This document shows, piece after piece, positions 1-9,660 of a DNA stretch of 52,380 nucleotides. Location: contig NZ_JAFBFG010000021.1 in NCBI RefSeq assembly GCF_016909155.1, positions 1 to 52,380 on the forward strand, given 5' to 3'. Numbering within the stretch: the first letter of the stretch is position 1; each line of letters begins with the position of its first letter. Source of the stretch: Chryseomicrobium aureum (GTDB lineage: Bacteria; Bacillota; Bacilli; Bacillales_A; Planococcaceae). Made by a program: the position numbers and the translations under genes. Below the pieces are notes generated by a model. It did not search any database. It had not been told where the DNA came from and worked only from the letters and a program-made list of their open reading frames with translations.

Positions 1-271
1 TTACTACTTCCGACAAGTATTAGTGAAGCCAATTTTCAAATTAGTTACGCGAATCATTAATTGTAAGTATTTTACTTGTTAGCTTGATGACATTGTACCG
101 GAGCCTCCTCTTGGCATACGAGAAGCTTGCACTTCTCGCCTCCACTGCGGGGTCTCCGCTATACTCTGATTCCCAAGGAACTCACTACCTCCTCTTGTCG
201 ATTGAAAATGACGACAATATAGTGGAAACTTACTTCACTTCCCAGGATTAAATACTTTTTAAGGCTCTGCA
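1..271. other. Intergenic region upstream of yacL, no gene
   Basis: I see no convincing gene here. Positions 119-138 form a hairpin (CGAGAAG, six-base loop, CTTCTCG). The stretch around 100-170 has GCCTCCTC and TGCGGGGTCT words like those of the GC-rich dispersed repeat at 26110-26222, so it may be a decayed member of that family. In B. subtilis radA and disA precede yacL; no DisA C-terminus is recognisable in the bases available. Confidence 0.4.
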
Positions 272-301
272 TGGACGTCCGTTTCAAGGAAAGCGTATAA
301 T
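272..301 (+). promoter_or_regulatory. Probable SigA promoter of yacL
   Basis: TGGACG at 272-277 and a perfect TATAAT at 296-301 are separated by 18 bp. The start codon of yacL follows 29 bases after the -10 box, leaving room for a short leader with the AGGAGG ribosome binding site. Confidence 0.6.
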
Positions 302-330
302 GAAAAGACAACTGATGAGGAGGTGGAAGT

Positions 331-1410
331 ATGCTTAAATGGATCATTCAAATCGCATTTGTGTTGATTGGTGGTACACTCGGGTTATTTTTCTTACCGC
401 ACTTATACGAAGCAATGAATTTATCCGACAACCCGTGGATTGCCAATCCGTACGTATCCATTTTAGTAGGAGCCATTTTATTATATGTGGCCGCATTGTT
501 CATTACAGATTATCTCGTAACATTTATCCGATTCATGGAAGAACGACTCTTGAACACTCCGGTGTGGGACTTGGTATTTGGAACAATTGGTCTTGTGCTC
601 GGTCTTGTAGTGGCATTTTTATTAGGAACTGCCATCGACACACTCGAGTTACCTGCCATTGGATCCGTCGTTCCAGTCGTATTGTCCCTGGTTCTAGGGT
701 ACCTAGGTTTTCAGGTTGGATTTAAAAAGCGTGAAGAGATGATGTCGATTTTCTCTGGTTCTCGTGGGACGGTGAAAAAGCGAGCTGAAGAAGAAGTGGC
801 AGTTGCAGATGCGCCGAATTATAAGTTACTCGATACGAGTGTTATTATCGACGGGCGCATTGCAGATATATCGGACACAGGCTTTTTGGAAGGGACGCTC
901 GTCGTGCCCCAGTTCGTGTTAACCGAGCTGCAACATATTGCCGATTCTTCAGATACATTAAAACGGACACGCGGTCGCCGAGGACTCGATGTATTAAAGC
1001 GTCTGCAAGCTGAACGGACGACACCTATCGAAATCGTGGAAGACGATTTTGAGGACGTGCATGAAGTAGACTTGAAACTGGTGCGATTAGCGAAGAAGAA
1101 AAAAGGGATAGTCATGACCAATGATTTTAACCTGAATAAGGTATGTGAGTTACATAATGTACCGGTGCTCAACATCAACGATCTTGCCAATGCTGTAAAA
1201 CCTGTTGTTATTCCAGGTGAGGTCATGCAAGTCGTCATCATTAAAGATGGTAAAGAGCAAAATCAAGGCGTGGCTTACTTAGATGATGGTACGATGATTG
1301 TTGTTGAAGGTGGAAAATCGTATATCAATCAAGCGATCCAAGTGGAAGTGACAAGTGTTCTTCAGACATCTGCAGGACGCATGATTTTTGCAAAGCCACT
1401 TGAAAAATAA
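331..1410 (+). CDS. yacL: PIN/TRAM domain membrane protein YacL
   Basis: Integral membrane protein with a cytoplasmic PIN nuclease-like domain and a C-terminal TRAM domain, the YacL/PilT-like family found next to ispD in Bacillales. About four hydrophobic segments occupy residues 1-25, 42-62, 80-102 and 108-128. The PIN domain runs from about 165 to 285 and carries the expected acidic residues: D168 and D174 in LLDTSVIID, E199, and D265 in MTND. The TRAM region covers about 296-355. Length (359 aa) is near the B. subtilis protein. The start ATG has a strong AGGAGG nine bases upstream. The family is presumed to act on RNA, but substrate is not known to me. It probably starts the transcript leading into ispDF. 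Confidence 0.9.
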   Translation: MLKWIIQIAFVLIGGTLGLFFLPHLYEAMNLSDNPWIANPYVSILVGAILLYVAALFITDYLVTFIRFMEERLLNTPVWDLVFGTIGLVLGLVVAFLLGTAIDTLELPAIGSVVPVVLSLVLGYLGFQVGFKKREEMMSIFSGSRGTVKKRAEEEVAVADAPNYKLLDTSVIIDGRIADISDTGFLEGTLVVPQFVLTELQHIADSSDTLKRTRGRRGLDVLKRLQAERTTPIEIVEDDFEDVHEVDLKLVRLAKKKKGIVMTNDFNLNKVCELHNVPVLNINDLANAVKPVVIPGEVMQVVIIKDGKEQNQGVAYLDDGTMIVVEGGKSYINQAIQVEVTSVLQTSAGRMIFAKPLEK

Positions 1411-1471
1411 GTTCAGGATCTCGGGCACGTTCGTGTACCGGGATTCCGTCTGTTTAGAAAGGTGTTTCACT

Positions 1472-2161
1472 ATGAACTATACAGTCGTACTGCCGGCTGC
1501 CGGAAGTGGAAAGCGGATGGGAGCAGCGTATAATAAATTATTTCTAAAGTTGAATGGCAAACCGATACTTGCACACACATTGGAAGTATTTCAACTAGAT
1601 CCGTGGTGTGAAGAAATTGTTCTTGCGATTAAAGAACAAGAACAACAAGATGTTGAAAATTTGATTACACAGTATCAACTGACAAAGGTGACAAAGCTCG
1701 TACAAGGTGGAGATGAACGTCAACACAGTGTTTATGCAGCACTTCAAGCAGCAAGTGGTGCAGAAATCGTACTCGTCCACGACGCGGCACGCCCCTTCAT
1801 CTTGCAAGAGACGATTCATGCACTCGTTGAAAAAGCAACAGCGAGCGGCGGTGCAATCGCCGCAGTAAAAGCAAAAGATACGATGAAACGAGTGGTAGAT
1901 GGCCAAGTGCAAGAGACGATTGACCGTGAAACTTTGTGGTCTGTTCAGACGCCCCAAGCGTTTCAGTATGAATTGCTAATGAAAGCGGCGCGTCAAGCAG
2001 ATGAACAGGGTTTTTTAGGGACCGATGAAGCGATGCTTGCAGAACTAGCGGGCATTCCAGTTTATGTTGTGGAGAGTTCGTATGACAATCAAAAAATGAC
2101 GACGCCAGAAGACCTGGTGCTTGGAGAAGGAATTTTAAGACGTAGAGAGGAGACAAAGTAA
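1472..2161 (+). CDS. ispD: 2-C-methyl-D-erythritol 4-phosphate cytidylyltransferase
   Basis: Third enzyme of the MEP isoprenoid pathway; joins CTP and MEP to give CDP-ME in the cytoplasm. The N-terminal nucleotide-binding signature [10 protein letters not shown] lies at residues 8-17 and the VHDAARPF motif near residue 105. I chose the ATG at 1472, preceded by GAAAGGTG, because the protein then begins [11 protein letters not shown] as in the family (229 aa). A longer frame from 1388 would overlap yacL and has no family support. The stop overlaps the start of ispF by one base, so the two are translationally coupled. Confidence 0.95.
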   Translation: MNYTVVLPAAGSGKRMGAAYNKLFLKLNGKPILAHTLEVFQLDPWCEEIVLAIKEQEQQDVENLITQYQLTKVTKLVQGGDERQHSVYAALQAASGAEIVLVHDAARPFILQETIHALVEKATASGGAIAAVKAKDTMKRVVDGQVQETIDRETLWSVQTPQAFQYELLMKAARQADEQGFLGTDEAMLAELAGIPVYVVESSYDNQKMTTPEDLVLGEGILRRREETK

Positions 2162-2634
2162 TGCGTATTGGACAAGGATTTGATGTACATGCTTTTGAAG
2201 AAGGGCGCCCATTAATTATTGGAGGAATCACAGTTCCCCACGAAAGAGGTCTTGTCGGCCATTCGGATGCAGATGTTCTACTACATACGATTACAGATGC
2301 GGCACTTGGAGCGATCGGAGAAGGAGACATCGGTCGTCACTTCCCAGATACGGACCCGGCATTTAAAGACGCAGATTCAGCGAAACTGCTCACACACTGC
2401 TGGAACATTGTAAAAGAAAAGGGCTATGTACTCGGCAATATTGACTGCACGATCATTGCACAGCGCCCGAAAATGGCTCCACACATTCCTGCGATGCGTG
2501 CCCGTATTGCAGAACTATTAGAAGCAGATGAGTCTCAAATCAACGTCAAAGCAACGACGACAGAGAAGCTAGGATTCCCGGGTCGTGAAGAAGGGATCGC
2601 TGCACTAGCAACGATTTTACTCGTACAAAAATAA
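2161..2634 (+). CDS. ispF: 2-C-methyl-D-erythritol 2,4-cyclodiphosphate synthase
   Basis: Cyclises CDP-ME 2-phosphate to MEcPP in the MEP pathway and normally acts as a trimer with active sites between subunits. Metal ligands are visible in GFDVHAF (D8, H10) and in the [10 protein letters not shown] motif around residue 42. The C-terminal [17 protein letters not shown] signature is intact. Length is 157 aa, typical of the family. The start is fixed by the TAATG overlap with ispD. IspD and IspF being adjacent fits sequential pathway steps, with ispE elsewhere. Confidence 0.96.
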   Translation: MRIGQGFDVHAFEEGRPLIIGGITVPHERGLVGHSDADVLLHTITDAALGAIGEGDIGRHFPDTDPAFKDADSAKLLTHCWNIVKEKGYVLGNIDCTIIAQRPKMAPHIPAMRARIAELLEADESQINVKATTTEKLGFPGREEGIAALATILLVQK

Positions 2635-2696
2635 ACTTTCTCTATCTCGGCTCGAATGATAGAATGGTACAAGTGAATTTTAGAGGAGGAACACCC

Positions 2697-4160
2697 ATGA
2701 CAAACGAAGTACGCGTACGTTACGCACCGAGTCCGACTGGTCAATTGCATATCGGCGGTGCCCGTACAGCACTTTTTAACTATTTATTTGCGCGCCACCA
2801 CGGCGGGAAATTTATCGTCCGAATTGAGGACACAGACATCGAACGCAACATCGAAGGCGGCGAATTGTCACAGCTTGATAACTTGCGCTGGTTAGGAATC
2901 GAGTACGATGAGTCTGTAGACATTGGCGGCGACTACGGTCCGTATCGTCAAATGGAACGTTTAGATATCTACAAAGAACATGCTGAAAAGATGCTTGCAG
3001 AAGGTCATGCTTACAAATGCTTCTGTTCATCAGAAGAGCTCGAAGCAGAGCGCGAGCGCCAAAAAGAAGCGGGAATTGCTGCTCCTATGTATAGCGGGAA
3101 ATGTCGCAACCTTTCTGCAGAAGAAGTAGCTGCGAAAGAAGCGGCTGGAGAAGCTTATACAATTCGCATGCGTGTACCAGCGGATGTAACTTACACAATC
3201 GAAGATATGGTCCGTGGTACAGTCACGTTCGAATCCAAAGATGTGGGGGATTGGGTACTTGTTAAAGCAAACGGCATCCCAACATACAACTATGCGGTAG
3301 TATTAGATGATCACTTCATGAAGATCAGCCATGTTCTTCGTGGGGAAGAGCATCTTTCAAACACGCCAAAACAAATCATGGTATTCCATGCACTTGGTAT
3401 GGAAGCGCCAAAATATGGCCACATGACGCTGATTATTAATGAGAGCCGTAAAAAACTTTCAAAACGTGATGAGTCCATCATTCAATTCATCACACAATAT
3501 AAAAACTTGGGCTACCTTCCTGAAGCGATGTTCAACTTCTTCGCACTTCTTGGGTGGTCGCCTGAAGGGGAAGAAGAAATCTTCTCAAAAGATCAGCTCA
3601 TCGAATTATTTGATGAAAAGCGTCTTTCGAAGTCACCATCGATGTTCGATACGAATAAACTGACATGGATGAACAATCAATATATGAAAAAACTATCTGC
3701 AGAAGAAGTAGCAGCAATGGCTATTCCGCACTTGCAACAAGCAGGTAAGCTTCCTGCTGAATTGTCAGCGGAGCAAGCGGACTGGGCAAACCAGTTGATT
3801 GCCTTGTATCAAGAACAAATGAGCTTTGGTGCTGAAATCGTGGAACTATCGGAGTTGTTCTTTGCCGACGAGTTAAACTATGATGATGAGGCAATGGCCG
3901 TTCTTAATGAAGAGCAAGTGCCTGCTGTTATGACAGCCTTCAAAGCACAACTTGAGACAATGGACACGCTAGAGGCAGATGCAATGAAAGCAGCAATTAA
4001 GGCTGTACAAAAAGAGACGGGCGCTAAAGGAAAAGGCTTATTCATGCCGATTCGTGTAGTTGCTACAGGGCAAACACATGGTCCGGATCTTCCGAATGCG
4101 ATCGCCCTTCTTGGTAAAGAGAAAGTTCTTAAGCGCGTGGAAAAATTCGCGAATCAATAA
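2697..4160 (+). CDS. gltX: Glutamate-tRNA ligase
   Basis: Class I aminoacyl-tRNA synthetase charging tRNA-Glu, and in Bacillales also tRNA-Gln before amidotransfer. The HIGH-type motif is HIGG at residues 18-21 after YAPSPTG; the KMSKS equivalent is KLSKRDES near residue 255. The protein is 487 aa, family length. The ATG at 2697 has GAGGAGGA seven bases upstream; an upstream in-frame ATG at 2664 would add residues absent from the family. It precedes the Cys T-box and cysE-cysS, the arrangement known in B. subtilis. Confidence 0.97.
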   Translation: MTNEVRVRYAPSPTGQLHIGGARTALFNYLFARHHGGKFIVRIEDTDIERNIEGGELSQLDNLRWLGIEYDESVDIGGDYGPYRQMERLDIYKEHAEKMLAEGHAYKCFCSSEELEAERERQKEAGIAAPMYSGKCRNLSAEEVAAKEAAGEAYTIRMRVPADVTYTIEDMVRGTVTFESKDVGDWVLVKANGIPTYNYAVVLDDHFMKISHVLRGEEHLSNTPKQIMVFHALGMEAPKYGHMTLIINESRKKLSKRDESIIQFITQYKNLGYLPEAMFNFFALLGWSPEGEEEIFSKDQLIELFDEKRLSKSPSMFDTNKLTWMNNQYMKKLSAEEVAAMAIPHLQQAGKLPAELSAEQADWANQLIALYQEQMSFGAEIVELSELFFADELNYDDEAMAVLNEEQVPAVMTAFKAQLETMDTLEADAMKAAIKAVQKETGAKGKGLFMPIRVVATGQTHGPDLPNAIALLGKEKVLKRVEKFANQ

Positions 4161-4162
4161 GA

Positions 4163-4190
4163 TTGACTTTCTGCACTAGGTGAGTAAAAT
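4163..4190 (+). promoter_or_regulatory. Probable promoter of the cysE operon
   Basis: TTGACT at 4163-4168 and TAAAAT at 4185-4190 with a 16-bp spacer begin two bases after the gltX stop codon. Transcription would start just before the T-box Stem I, so cysE can be regulated independently of gltX. Confidence 0.55.
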
Positions 4191-4204
4191 TAGAACCACA
4201 TATG

Positions 4205-4455
4205 AAAGCTTTGATGAGGAGAAGTAAAAGGCGTAAGCTCCTGTAGAGAGGGTCACCACCGGCTGCAAGTGACCTGAGCCCATGCATCTTTGAAATGCAC
4301 CTCTGAGCGCTGTGCTGAACAATCAGTAGGCCAGACGATTCGCCCTCGTTATCGGGTAGGAGAAGTGAAATCTTTTTTCGGGATTTCTCATCAGAGTGGA
4401 ACCGTGCATACTGCGCCTCTGTCTAGTCGACCTGACTAGGTGGGGGCGTTTTTTA
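4205..4455 (+). ncRNA. T-box leader responding to tRNA-Cys
   Basis: Stem I begins near the AGTA loop-E element at 4223-4226. Its 3' side has GAA followed by TGC (4296-4298), matching a cysteine specifier codon. The T-box core AGAGTGGAACCGTGC lies at 4393-4407. The TGGA there would pair with UCCA at the tRNA end, which fits the U discriminator base usual for tRNA-Cys. A terminator follows and cysE and cysS are downstream. Uncharged tRNA-Cys is expected to favour readthrough, raising serine acetyltransferase and Cys-tRNA ligase. Confidence 0.92.
4414..4454 (+). terminator. T-box intrinsic terminator
   Basis: CGCCTCTGTCTAGTC at 4414-4428 pairs along its full length (with several G-U pairs) with GACTAGGTGGGGGCG at 4434-4448, followed by a T run. 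This is the OFF structure competing with the T-box antiterminator. Confidence 0.88.
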
Positions 4456-4491
4456 CGCGTATTTAATTGAGAAGCTACTTAAATGGTGGAA

Positions 4492-4616
4492 TTAGTTTCC
4501 ATAATATGACCCAGGGCACAAAACGTCTTGTTCAGGGCACAAAACCATCTTCACAGGGCATTAAACTGTGCATATAGGGCATAAAACGTCCACTTCAGGG
4601 CACAAAGTCAACAGAC
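4492..4616 (+). repeat. Head plus 21-bp tandem array, locus 1
   Basis: The head TTAGTTTCCATAATATGA at 4492-4509 is followed by five contiguous 21-bp units (4512-4616) that begin CAGGGCACAAAAC or close variants. Units differ mainly in their last eight bases. The element lies between the T-box terminator and the cysE ribosome binding site, so it would be transcribed in the cysE mRNA. The same head occurs at 26381, 27564, 48141 and 49304. Confidence 0.85.
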
Positions 4617-4671
4617 GTCCATCAGTATTTAAAATCTTCATTATTCATCATTAACTCAAGGAGGAACTCCT

Positions 4672-5331
4672 ATGTTCAAGCATATAAAAGAAGACATCGC
4701 CACCGTCTTCGAGCAAGATCCTGCAGCCCGCAGCGTCTTTGAAGTCGTGTTGACCTACTCCGGCCTTCACGCGATCTGGGCGCACCGAATCGCACATACT
4801 CTGTTTAAAAATAAACTATTTTTCTTGGCGCGTGCTGTTTCTCAAATTAGCCGCTTCTTCACGGGAATCGAGATTCATCCGGGGGCAAAAATCGGTCGCC
4901 GTTTCTTCATCGATCACGGCATGGGTGTCGTCATCGGTGAGACATGTGAAATTGGCGACGACTGCATTTTGTTCCAAGGCGTCACGCTCGGCGGGACCGG
5001 TAAAGAAAAAGGCAAACGTCATCCGACACTTGGAAATAACGTCCTAGTGGCAACCGGCGCAAAAGTACTTGGTTCCATCACACTTGGAGACAATAGCAAA
5101 GTCGGGGCAGGGTCTGTCGTATTAAAAGACGTCCCTGCGAACGCGACGGTCGTTGGAATCCCAGGAAAAGTCGTCGTGCTAGATGGTGTACGTGTGAAGC
5201 AAAACTTGAATCACCAAAACATTCCGGACCCTGTAGACGAACGCTGTCAGCAGATGGAAGACTGTATCGGAAAATTACAACGTGAGTTAGATCGCCTAAG
5301 TGCGCAATTACGAGAGGAGAGAGGACAATGA
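4672..5331 (+). CDS. cysE: Serine O-acetyltransferase
   Basis: Makes O-acetylserine from serine and acetyl-CoA, the committed step of cysteine synthesis. An N-terminal helical region (1-60) precedes a left-handed beta-helix of hexapeptide repeats from about 65 to 170, with [23 protein letters not shown] and [15 protein letters not shown]. The DHG histidine is the usual catalytic base. Length is 219 aa. The start has AAGGAGG upstream. Its stop overlaps the cysS start by four bases (ATGA). Regulation is by the upstream T-box. Confidence 0.96.
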   Translation: MFKHIKEDIATVFEQDPAARSVFEVVLTYSGLHAIWAHRIAHTLFKNKLFFLARAVSQISRFFTGIEIHPGAKIGRRFFIDHGMGVVIGETCEIGDDCILFQGVTLGGTGKEKGKRHPTLGNNVLVATGAKVLGSITLGDNSKVGAGSVVLKDVPANATVVGIPGKVVVLDGVRVKQNLNHQNIPDPVDERCQQMEDCIGKLQRELDRLSAQLREERGQ

Positions 5332-6728
5332 GCATTCGAATTTTTAATACACTAACGCGTGAAAAAGAAACATTCGTCCCGTTAGAAGAAGGAAAGGTCA
5401 AGATGTACGTCTGTGGGCCAACGGTTTACAACTACATCCATATCGGAAACGCTCGTCCTGTCATCGTCTACGATACAGTGCGAAACTATTTGAGCTATCG
5501 CGGATATGATGTGCACTTCGTTTCAAACTTTACGGATGTCGACGATAAAATCATCAAAGCAGCGAATGAACTCGGAGAAGATGTATCGGACCTGACGGAA
5601 CGCTTTATTGAAGCTTACTTTGCTGATATTGAGGCGCTTGGGTGCAACCGGGCAGACGATCATCCCCGCGTAACTGAGCATATGGATCAGATTATCGACT
5701 TTATCAAGGTCTTAATTGACAAAGGCTATGCTTATGAATCACAGGGAGACGTTTACTACCGAACGCGTAAATTTGATGGTTACGGCAAATTGTCGCACCA
5801 AGATATTAACGACTTGAAGAGTGGGGCACGAATTGAAGTCGGCGAGAAGAAAGAAGATGCGCTTGATTTCGCTTTATGGAAAGCAGCAAAGCCAGGGGAA
5901 ATCTCATGGGAAAGTCCGTGGGGAGCAGGACGCCCTGGTTGGCACATTGAATGTTCAGTAATGGCACGCGATATCCTTGGCGACACAATCGATATTCATG
6001 CAGGTGGCCAAGACCTGACATTCCCGCACCATGAAAATGAAATCGCTCAGTCTGAAGCACACAACGACAAAGAGTTCGCACGCTACTGGATGCACAATGG
6101 CTATATCAACATCGACAACGAAAAAATGTCGAAGTCTTTGGGGAACTTTGTGCTCGTGAACGATATTCGTAAGCATATCGATCCACAAGTGCTTCGCTTC
6201 TTCATGTTGAGTGTGCACTACCGCAACCCAATCAATTATTCTGGTGAACTTGTGGAACAAGCAGAAGCGGGACTTGACCGCATCCGCACGGCCTATGCAA
6301 ATGTCGTTCACCGCTTAGAACACTCGGCAGACCTTGGAGATCAAGATGACATGTGGACATTCCAGTTGAACGAGCAGATTAAAGCGTATGAAGATGCGAT
6401 GGATGACGATTTCAATACAGCAAACGCGATTGCGACATTATTTGAAATCGCGAAACAAGCAAACGTCTATTTGAAGCAGAACCAGACATCGGTTGCTGTG
6501 TTAACGGCATACGCGGCGACGCTAGAGAAGTTTATGGCCGTTCTTGGATTGAACGTATCTTCAGAAAAAGAACTGTTAGACGAAGAAATCGATGCGTTGA
6601 TTGAAGAACGCAATCAAGCACGAAAAGACCGCAATTTTGCACGTGCGGATGAAATTCGTGACCAATTAAAAGAAATGAACATCTTGCTCGAAGATACAGC
6701 ACAAGGTGTTCGTTGGAAGCGAGGCTGA
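5328..6728 (+). CDS. cysS: Cysteine-tRNA ligase
   Basis: Class I synthetase that charges tRNA-Cys. Zinc ligand C29 is in CGPTVYN, the HIGH motif is HIGN at 38-41, the further zinc-site motifs HIECSVMA and FPHHENE are present, and KMSKSLGN lies near residue 268. The 466-aa length is standard. It overlaps cysE by four bases and shares its T-box, linking cysteine supply and tRNA charging. mrnC starts one base after its stop. Confidence 0.97.
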   Translation: MSIRIFNTLTREKETFVPLEEGKVKMYVCGPTVYNYIHIGNARPVIVYDTVRNYLSYRGYDVHFVSNFTDVDDKIIKAANELGEDVSDLTERFIEAYFADIEALGCNRADDHPRVTEHMDQIIDFIKVLIDKGYAYESQGDVYYRTRKFDGYGKLSHQDINDLKSGARIEVGEKKEDALDFALWKAAKPGEISWESPWGAGRPGWHIECSVMARDILGDTIDIHAGGQDLTFPHHENEIAQSEAHNDKEFARYWMHNGYINIDNEKMSKSLGNFVLVNDIRKHIDPQVLRFFMLSVHYRNPINYSGELVEQAEAGLDRIRTAYANVVHRLEHSADLGDQDDMWTFQLNEQIKAYEDAMDDDFNTANAIATLFEIAKQANVYLKQNQTSVAVLTAYAATLEKFMAVLGLNVSSEKELLDEEIDALIEERNQARKDRNFARADEIRDQLKEMNILLEDTAQGVRWKRG

Positions 6729-6729
6729 C

Positions 6730-7146
6730 ATGTCGTTACGTCCAGCTGATGTGAAACAACTGAATGCCCTCGCGCTCGCCTATATGGGAGATGCTGTTCT
6801 TGAACGGGCGGTTCGTGAGCACCTTCTTGTGAACGGGATGATTCGCCCAAATGCCTTACACCGAGAAGCTACGAACTATGTATCTGCAAAAGCCCAGAGC
6901 GCTATTGTGCATGACATGATGGAAAACAACTTCCTGACAGAAGACGAACTTGCGACGTATCGCCGTGGCCGCAATGCGAAGTCTGGAACGGTCCCGAAAA
7001 ACACAGACGTCCAAACATACCGAGCAAGTACAGGGTTTGAGGCGGTACTAGGTAGCCTTTATCTGCGAGGAGACCATGACCGTGTCGAACAACTTTTAAC
7101 CTATGCGATCACCGCAATTGATAGCCGAAAGGAGGCCGCAAAATGA
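6730..7146 (+). CDS. mrnC: Mini-ribonuclease III
   Basis: Small RNase III-like dimer lacking a double-stranded RNA-binding domain; in B. subtilis it matures 23S rRNA ends. The signature ALAYMGDAVLE sits at residues 12-22 and the second helix contains FEAVLGSLYLRGD. Length is 138 aa. I prefer the ATG at 6730 (MSLRPADV), one base after the cysS stop, over an upstream in-frame ATG inside cysS. Overlap of four bases with rlmB implies coupling. Confidence 0.93.
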   Translation: MSLRPADVKQLNALALAYMGDAVLERAVREHLLVNGMIRPNALHREATNYVSAKAQSAIVHDMMENNFLTEDELATYRRGRNAKSGTVPKNTDVQTYRASTGFEAVLGSLYLRGDHDRVEQLLTYAITAIDSRKEAAK

Positions 7147-7904
7147 CTGAAAAACATGAACAGACCGGAGAGATTATTGCCGGGAAAAACCCCGTCCTCG
7201 AATCATTAAAGGCCGGACGAGAAATGAACAAAATTTGGATTGGCGAAGGAACGCAAAAAACCGGCGTCACGGAAATTATCAAACTCGCAAAGGAATCGGG
7301 CATCGTCGTCCAGTTCGTTCCGAAGAAAAAACTCGACCAACTGACAGATTCGGTCCACCAAGGAGTCGTCGCATCAGTTGCTGCATACACATACGCAGAG
7401 CTTGATGATATTTTGGCCCTAGCAGAAAGTCGCAAAGAAGACCCATTCATCTTAATTTTAGACGAGCTAGAAGATCCTCATAATCTGGGGTCGATTTTAC
7501 GAACAGCGGATGCAGTGGGTGTTCACGGAATCATCATTCCAAAGCGCCGTGCAGTTGGATTGACAGCGGTCGTTGCAAAAGCGTCAACTGGCGCAATTGA
7601 ACACGTACCTGTTCATCGCGCTACAAACTTAGCGCAAACCATTGATGAGTTAAAGAAGAAGGGTGTTTGGATCGCAGGAACTGATGCAAAAGGCTCGACA
7701 GATTACCGTCGTATGGATGCAACACTTCCACTAGCTGTCATCATTGGAGGCGAAGGGAAAGGGATGGGCCGCTTGTTACGTGACAAGTGTGACTTCCTGT
7801 ACCATTTGCCGATGATTGGCCACGTGACAAGTTTAAACGCGTCCGTAGCAGCTTCTCTCTTGATGTACGAAGTGTATCGAAACCGTCAGCCACTAGGTAA
7901 TTAA
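7143..7904 (+). CDS. rlmB: 23S rRNA 2'-O-ribose G2251 methyltransferase family (RlmB/YacO)
   Basis: SpoU/TrmH-type knotted methyltransferase. An N-terminal L30e-like substrate-binding domain (about 10-85) precedes the SPOUT domain with LDELEDPHNLGSILRTADA, then IIGGEGKGM and LPMIGHVTSLNASVAAS motifs, including the conserved Arg and Asn residues used in catalysis. Length 253 aa is typical. It starts within the mrnC stop and ends one base before yacP, forming an RNA-processing run. The exact methylated guanosine is assigned by family. Confidence 0.93.
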   Translation: MTEKHEQTGEIIAGKNPVLESLKAGREMNKIWIGEGTQKTGVTEIIKLAKESGIVVQFVPKKKLDQLTDSVHQGVVASVAAYTYAELDDILALAESRKEDPFILILDELEDPHNLGSILRTADAVGVHGIIIPKRRAVGLTAVVAKASTGAIEHVPVHRATNLAQTIDELKKKGVWIAGTDAKGSTDYRRMDATLPLAVIIGGEGKGMGRLLRDKCDFLYHLPMIGHVTSLNASVAASLLMYEVYRNRQPLGN

Positions 7905-7905
7905 C

Positions 7906-8418
7906 ATGAAGCAGATCCTTCTTGTAGACGGCTATAATATCATCGGTGCTTGGCAAGAGCTGCGCGTGTTAAAAGATAGCAAGCTCTTAGATGCCAGGGA
8001 CCGGTTGATTGAACACATGGCAGAATATCAAGCCTTTATGGGATGTGAGGTCATCATTGTATTCGATGCCCACCTCGTCCCAGGGATCGAGTCGAAGGAA
8101 AACAAATACAAATTACAAATTATTTATACACGTGAGAATGAAACTGCGGATGAGCGGATAGAGAAGCTTGCTGCCCAACTCATCAACCGACGGACAGAAG
8201 TGGTCGTAGCTACGTCGGACTCTATCGAACAATGGGTCATCTTTGCGCAAGGAGCGCTCCGCAAGTCCGCGCGGGAGCTTGAAATCGAAATGGAACTTGT
8301 GGAGAAACAAATCACAAAAGAAGTTCGGTCTATTCAGTCTTCCAATGCCCATTCAAAGATTCCTTTGACGTCAGAAGTTGCAGAAATTTTCGAAAAATGG
8401 CGCCGAGGATTGAAATGA
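7906..8418 (+). CDS. rae1: NYN/PIN domain endoribonuclease YacP (Rae1)
   Basis: YacP-family PIN-like protein of 170 aa. In B. subtilis Rae1 cleaves some mRNAs in the ribosomal A site. The N-terminal LLVDGYNIIGAW carries the first catalytic aspartate (D7), EVIIVFDAHL and VVVATSDSIEQW supply further acidic residues, and the C-terminal half is a basic helical region. It follows rlmB by one base and precedes sigH, exactly the B. subtilis order. Confidence 0.9.
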   Translation: MKQILLVDGYNIIGAWQELRVLKDSKLLDARDRLIEHMAEYQAFMGCEVIIVFDAHLVPGIESKENKYKLQIIYTRENETADERIEKLAAQLINRRTEVVVATSDSIEQWVIFAQGALRKSARELEIEMELVEKQITKEVRSIQSSNAHSKIPLTSEVAEIFEKWRRGLK

Positions 8419-8481
8419 TGCATTGAAGGCGCTTACCATCTTCTGTATACTAAAGGTAACAAGCGCATCCGAGGTGACTTC

Positions 8482-9126
8482 ATGGATAAGACAGCACATG
8501 GGCATGCCCCCTTCTCACAACTGGCAGATGACGCCGTTCTCGAGCTCATCCATGCCGGCAATACCGAAGCACTGGATTTTCTGATCACCAAATACAAGCC
8601 ACTCGTCCGTATGAAAGCCAAATCCTATTTTTTGATAGGAGCGGACCGGGAGGATATTTTGCAAGAGGGCATGATTGGCCTTTATAAAGCCATTCGTGAC
8701 TTTCGTGAGGAAAAATTAACGTCTTTCCGAGCCTTTGCGGAACTTTGTATCACACGTCAAATTATTACGGCGATCAAGACGGCGACGCGTCAAAAGCACA
8801 TCCCGTTGAACTCGTACGTCTCCCTTGATAAACCCGTTTATTTTGACGAAGATTCTGAACGGACACTGCTTGATACCATTGCCAGCACGGTGATCGATGA
8901 CCCGGAACAATTGGTGATTAGCCAAGAGAGTTTTGATTTCATTGAAGAGAAGATGGGGGAGATGTTGAGTGATTTGGAGCAGCAAGTGCTCATGCTCTAC
9001 ATCGAGGGTCAGTCGTACCAGGAAATCTCGGAACAGTTAAACCGGCATGTCAAATCGATTGATAATGCTTTGCAGCGTGTCAAAAGAAAATTGGAACGTT
9101 ATGCAGAAGTAAGTGTTATGAGTTGA
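8482..9126 (+). CDS. sigH: RNA polymerase sigma factor SigH
   Basis: Sigma-70 family factor used by Bacillales for the transition to stationary phase, competence and sporulation entry. Region 2 contains YKPLVRMKAKSYFLIGAD and the DILQEGMIGLYKAIRDF core-binding motif; region 4 has LSDLEQQVLMLYIEGQSYQEI with a helix-turn-helix. Length is 214 aa. The ATG at 8482 has GAGGTGA upstream. It appears intact although two late sporulation genes at the other end of the window are broken, so SigH may serve competence or other stationary functions here. Confidence 0.95.
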   Translation: MDKTAHGHAPFSQLADDAVLELIHAGNTEALDFLITKYKPLVRMKAKSYFLIGADREDILQEGMIGLYKAIRDFREEKLTSFRAFAELCITRQIITAIKTATRQKHIPLNSYVSLDKPVYFDEDSERTLLDTIASTVIDDPEQLVISQESFDFIEEKMGEMLSDLEQQVLMLYIEGQSYQEISEQLNRHVKSIDNALQRVKRKLERYAEVSVMS

Positions 9127-9204
9127 GTACTTGACGCGCTGTTGACAGAGGAAATATCAGGTGGTACGCTTGTAAAAGACTTTACACGCCGAGAGGTGAT
9201 GGTT

Positions 9205-9348
9205 ATGTCGCAAAAAATGAGTTTAAGTTGTACACAGTGTGGCAGTCGTAATTATACGGTGCCTGCCAAAACCACATCAACGCGTGTTGAACGCAAGAAA
9301 TTTTGTGCGCATTGCAATGCACATACACTTCATAAGCAAACACTGTAA
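9205..9348 (+). CDS. rpmG: 50S ribosomal protein L33
   Basis: Short zinc-binding ribosomal protein of 47 aa. CTQCG and CAHCN supply the paired CxxC zinc ligands. I chose the ATG at 9205 (MSQKMSLSC), six bases after GAGAGGTG; an in-frame ATG at 9199 overlaps that site, and 9142 would give an unsupported extension. It sits before secE as in B. subtilis. Confidence 0.92.
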   Translation: MSQKMSLSCTQCGSRNYTVPAKTTSTRVERKKFCAHCNAHTLHKQTL

Positions 9349-9389
9349 ACATACATCGCAAGATCCCACGCATGGAGGTTTTAGCTCGA

Positions 9390-9575
9390 ATGGCTAATGT
9401 AGGTAATTTCTTTAAAAACGTCGTTTCTGAGATGCGTAAGGTCAGCTGGCCACGCCGCAAGGAACTTACACGTTACACAATTATTGTATTGTCCACGGTT
9501 GTAGTTGTAGCTTTATTTTTTGCTGTTATCGATTTAGGAATTACTGAGTTGTTCCGTTGGTATCTTGACCTGTAA
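9390..9575 (+). CDS. secE: Preprotein translocase subunit SecE
   Basis: Single-span SecE of 61 aa. An amphipathic N-terminal helix carries VVSEMRKVSWPRRKEL, the family signature, followed by one membrane helix from about residue 30 to 52. The ATG at 9390 lies ten bases after GGAGG (9375-9379); the ATG at 9372 overlaps that site and is less likely. It partners with SecY, encoded at 38412, in the membrane channel. A hairpin with T run follows before nusG. Confidence 0.93.
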   Translation: MANVGNFFKNVVSEMRKVSWPRRKELTRYTIIVLSTVVVVALFFAVIDLGITELFRWYLDL

Positions 9576-9603
9576 ATCACAGCAAATTGATATGTGAACG
9601 AAT

Positions 9604-9627
9604 AGCCCGTCCTAAAACGGGTTTTTT
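9604..9627 (+). terminator. Hairpin with T run between secE and nusG
   Basis: AGCCCGT at 9604-9610 pairs with ACGGGTT at 9617-9623 and is followed by a T run. It is only 33 bases before the nusG start codon, so it may partly terminate or attenuate transcription between secE and nusG. Confidence 0.7.
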
Positions 9628-9660
9628 CATTTGGAGAGAAAAAAGGAGGATTCCACACCG

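Noticed and set aside
159-347. Minus-strand open frame upstream of yacL
   Set aside because: It overlaps the yacL promoter and ribosome binding site, with no family resemblance.
4512-4616. CRISPR array
   Set aside because: Units are contiguous 21-mers with no unique spacers, and no cas genes are present in the window.
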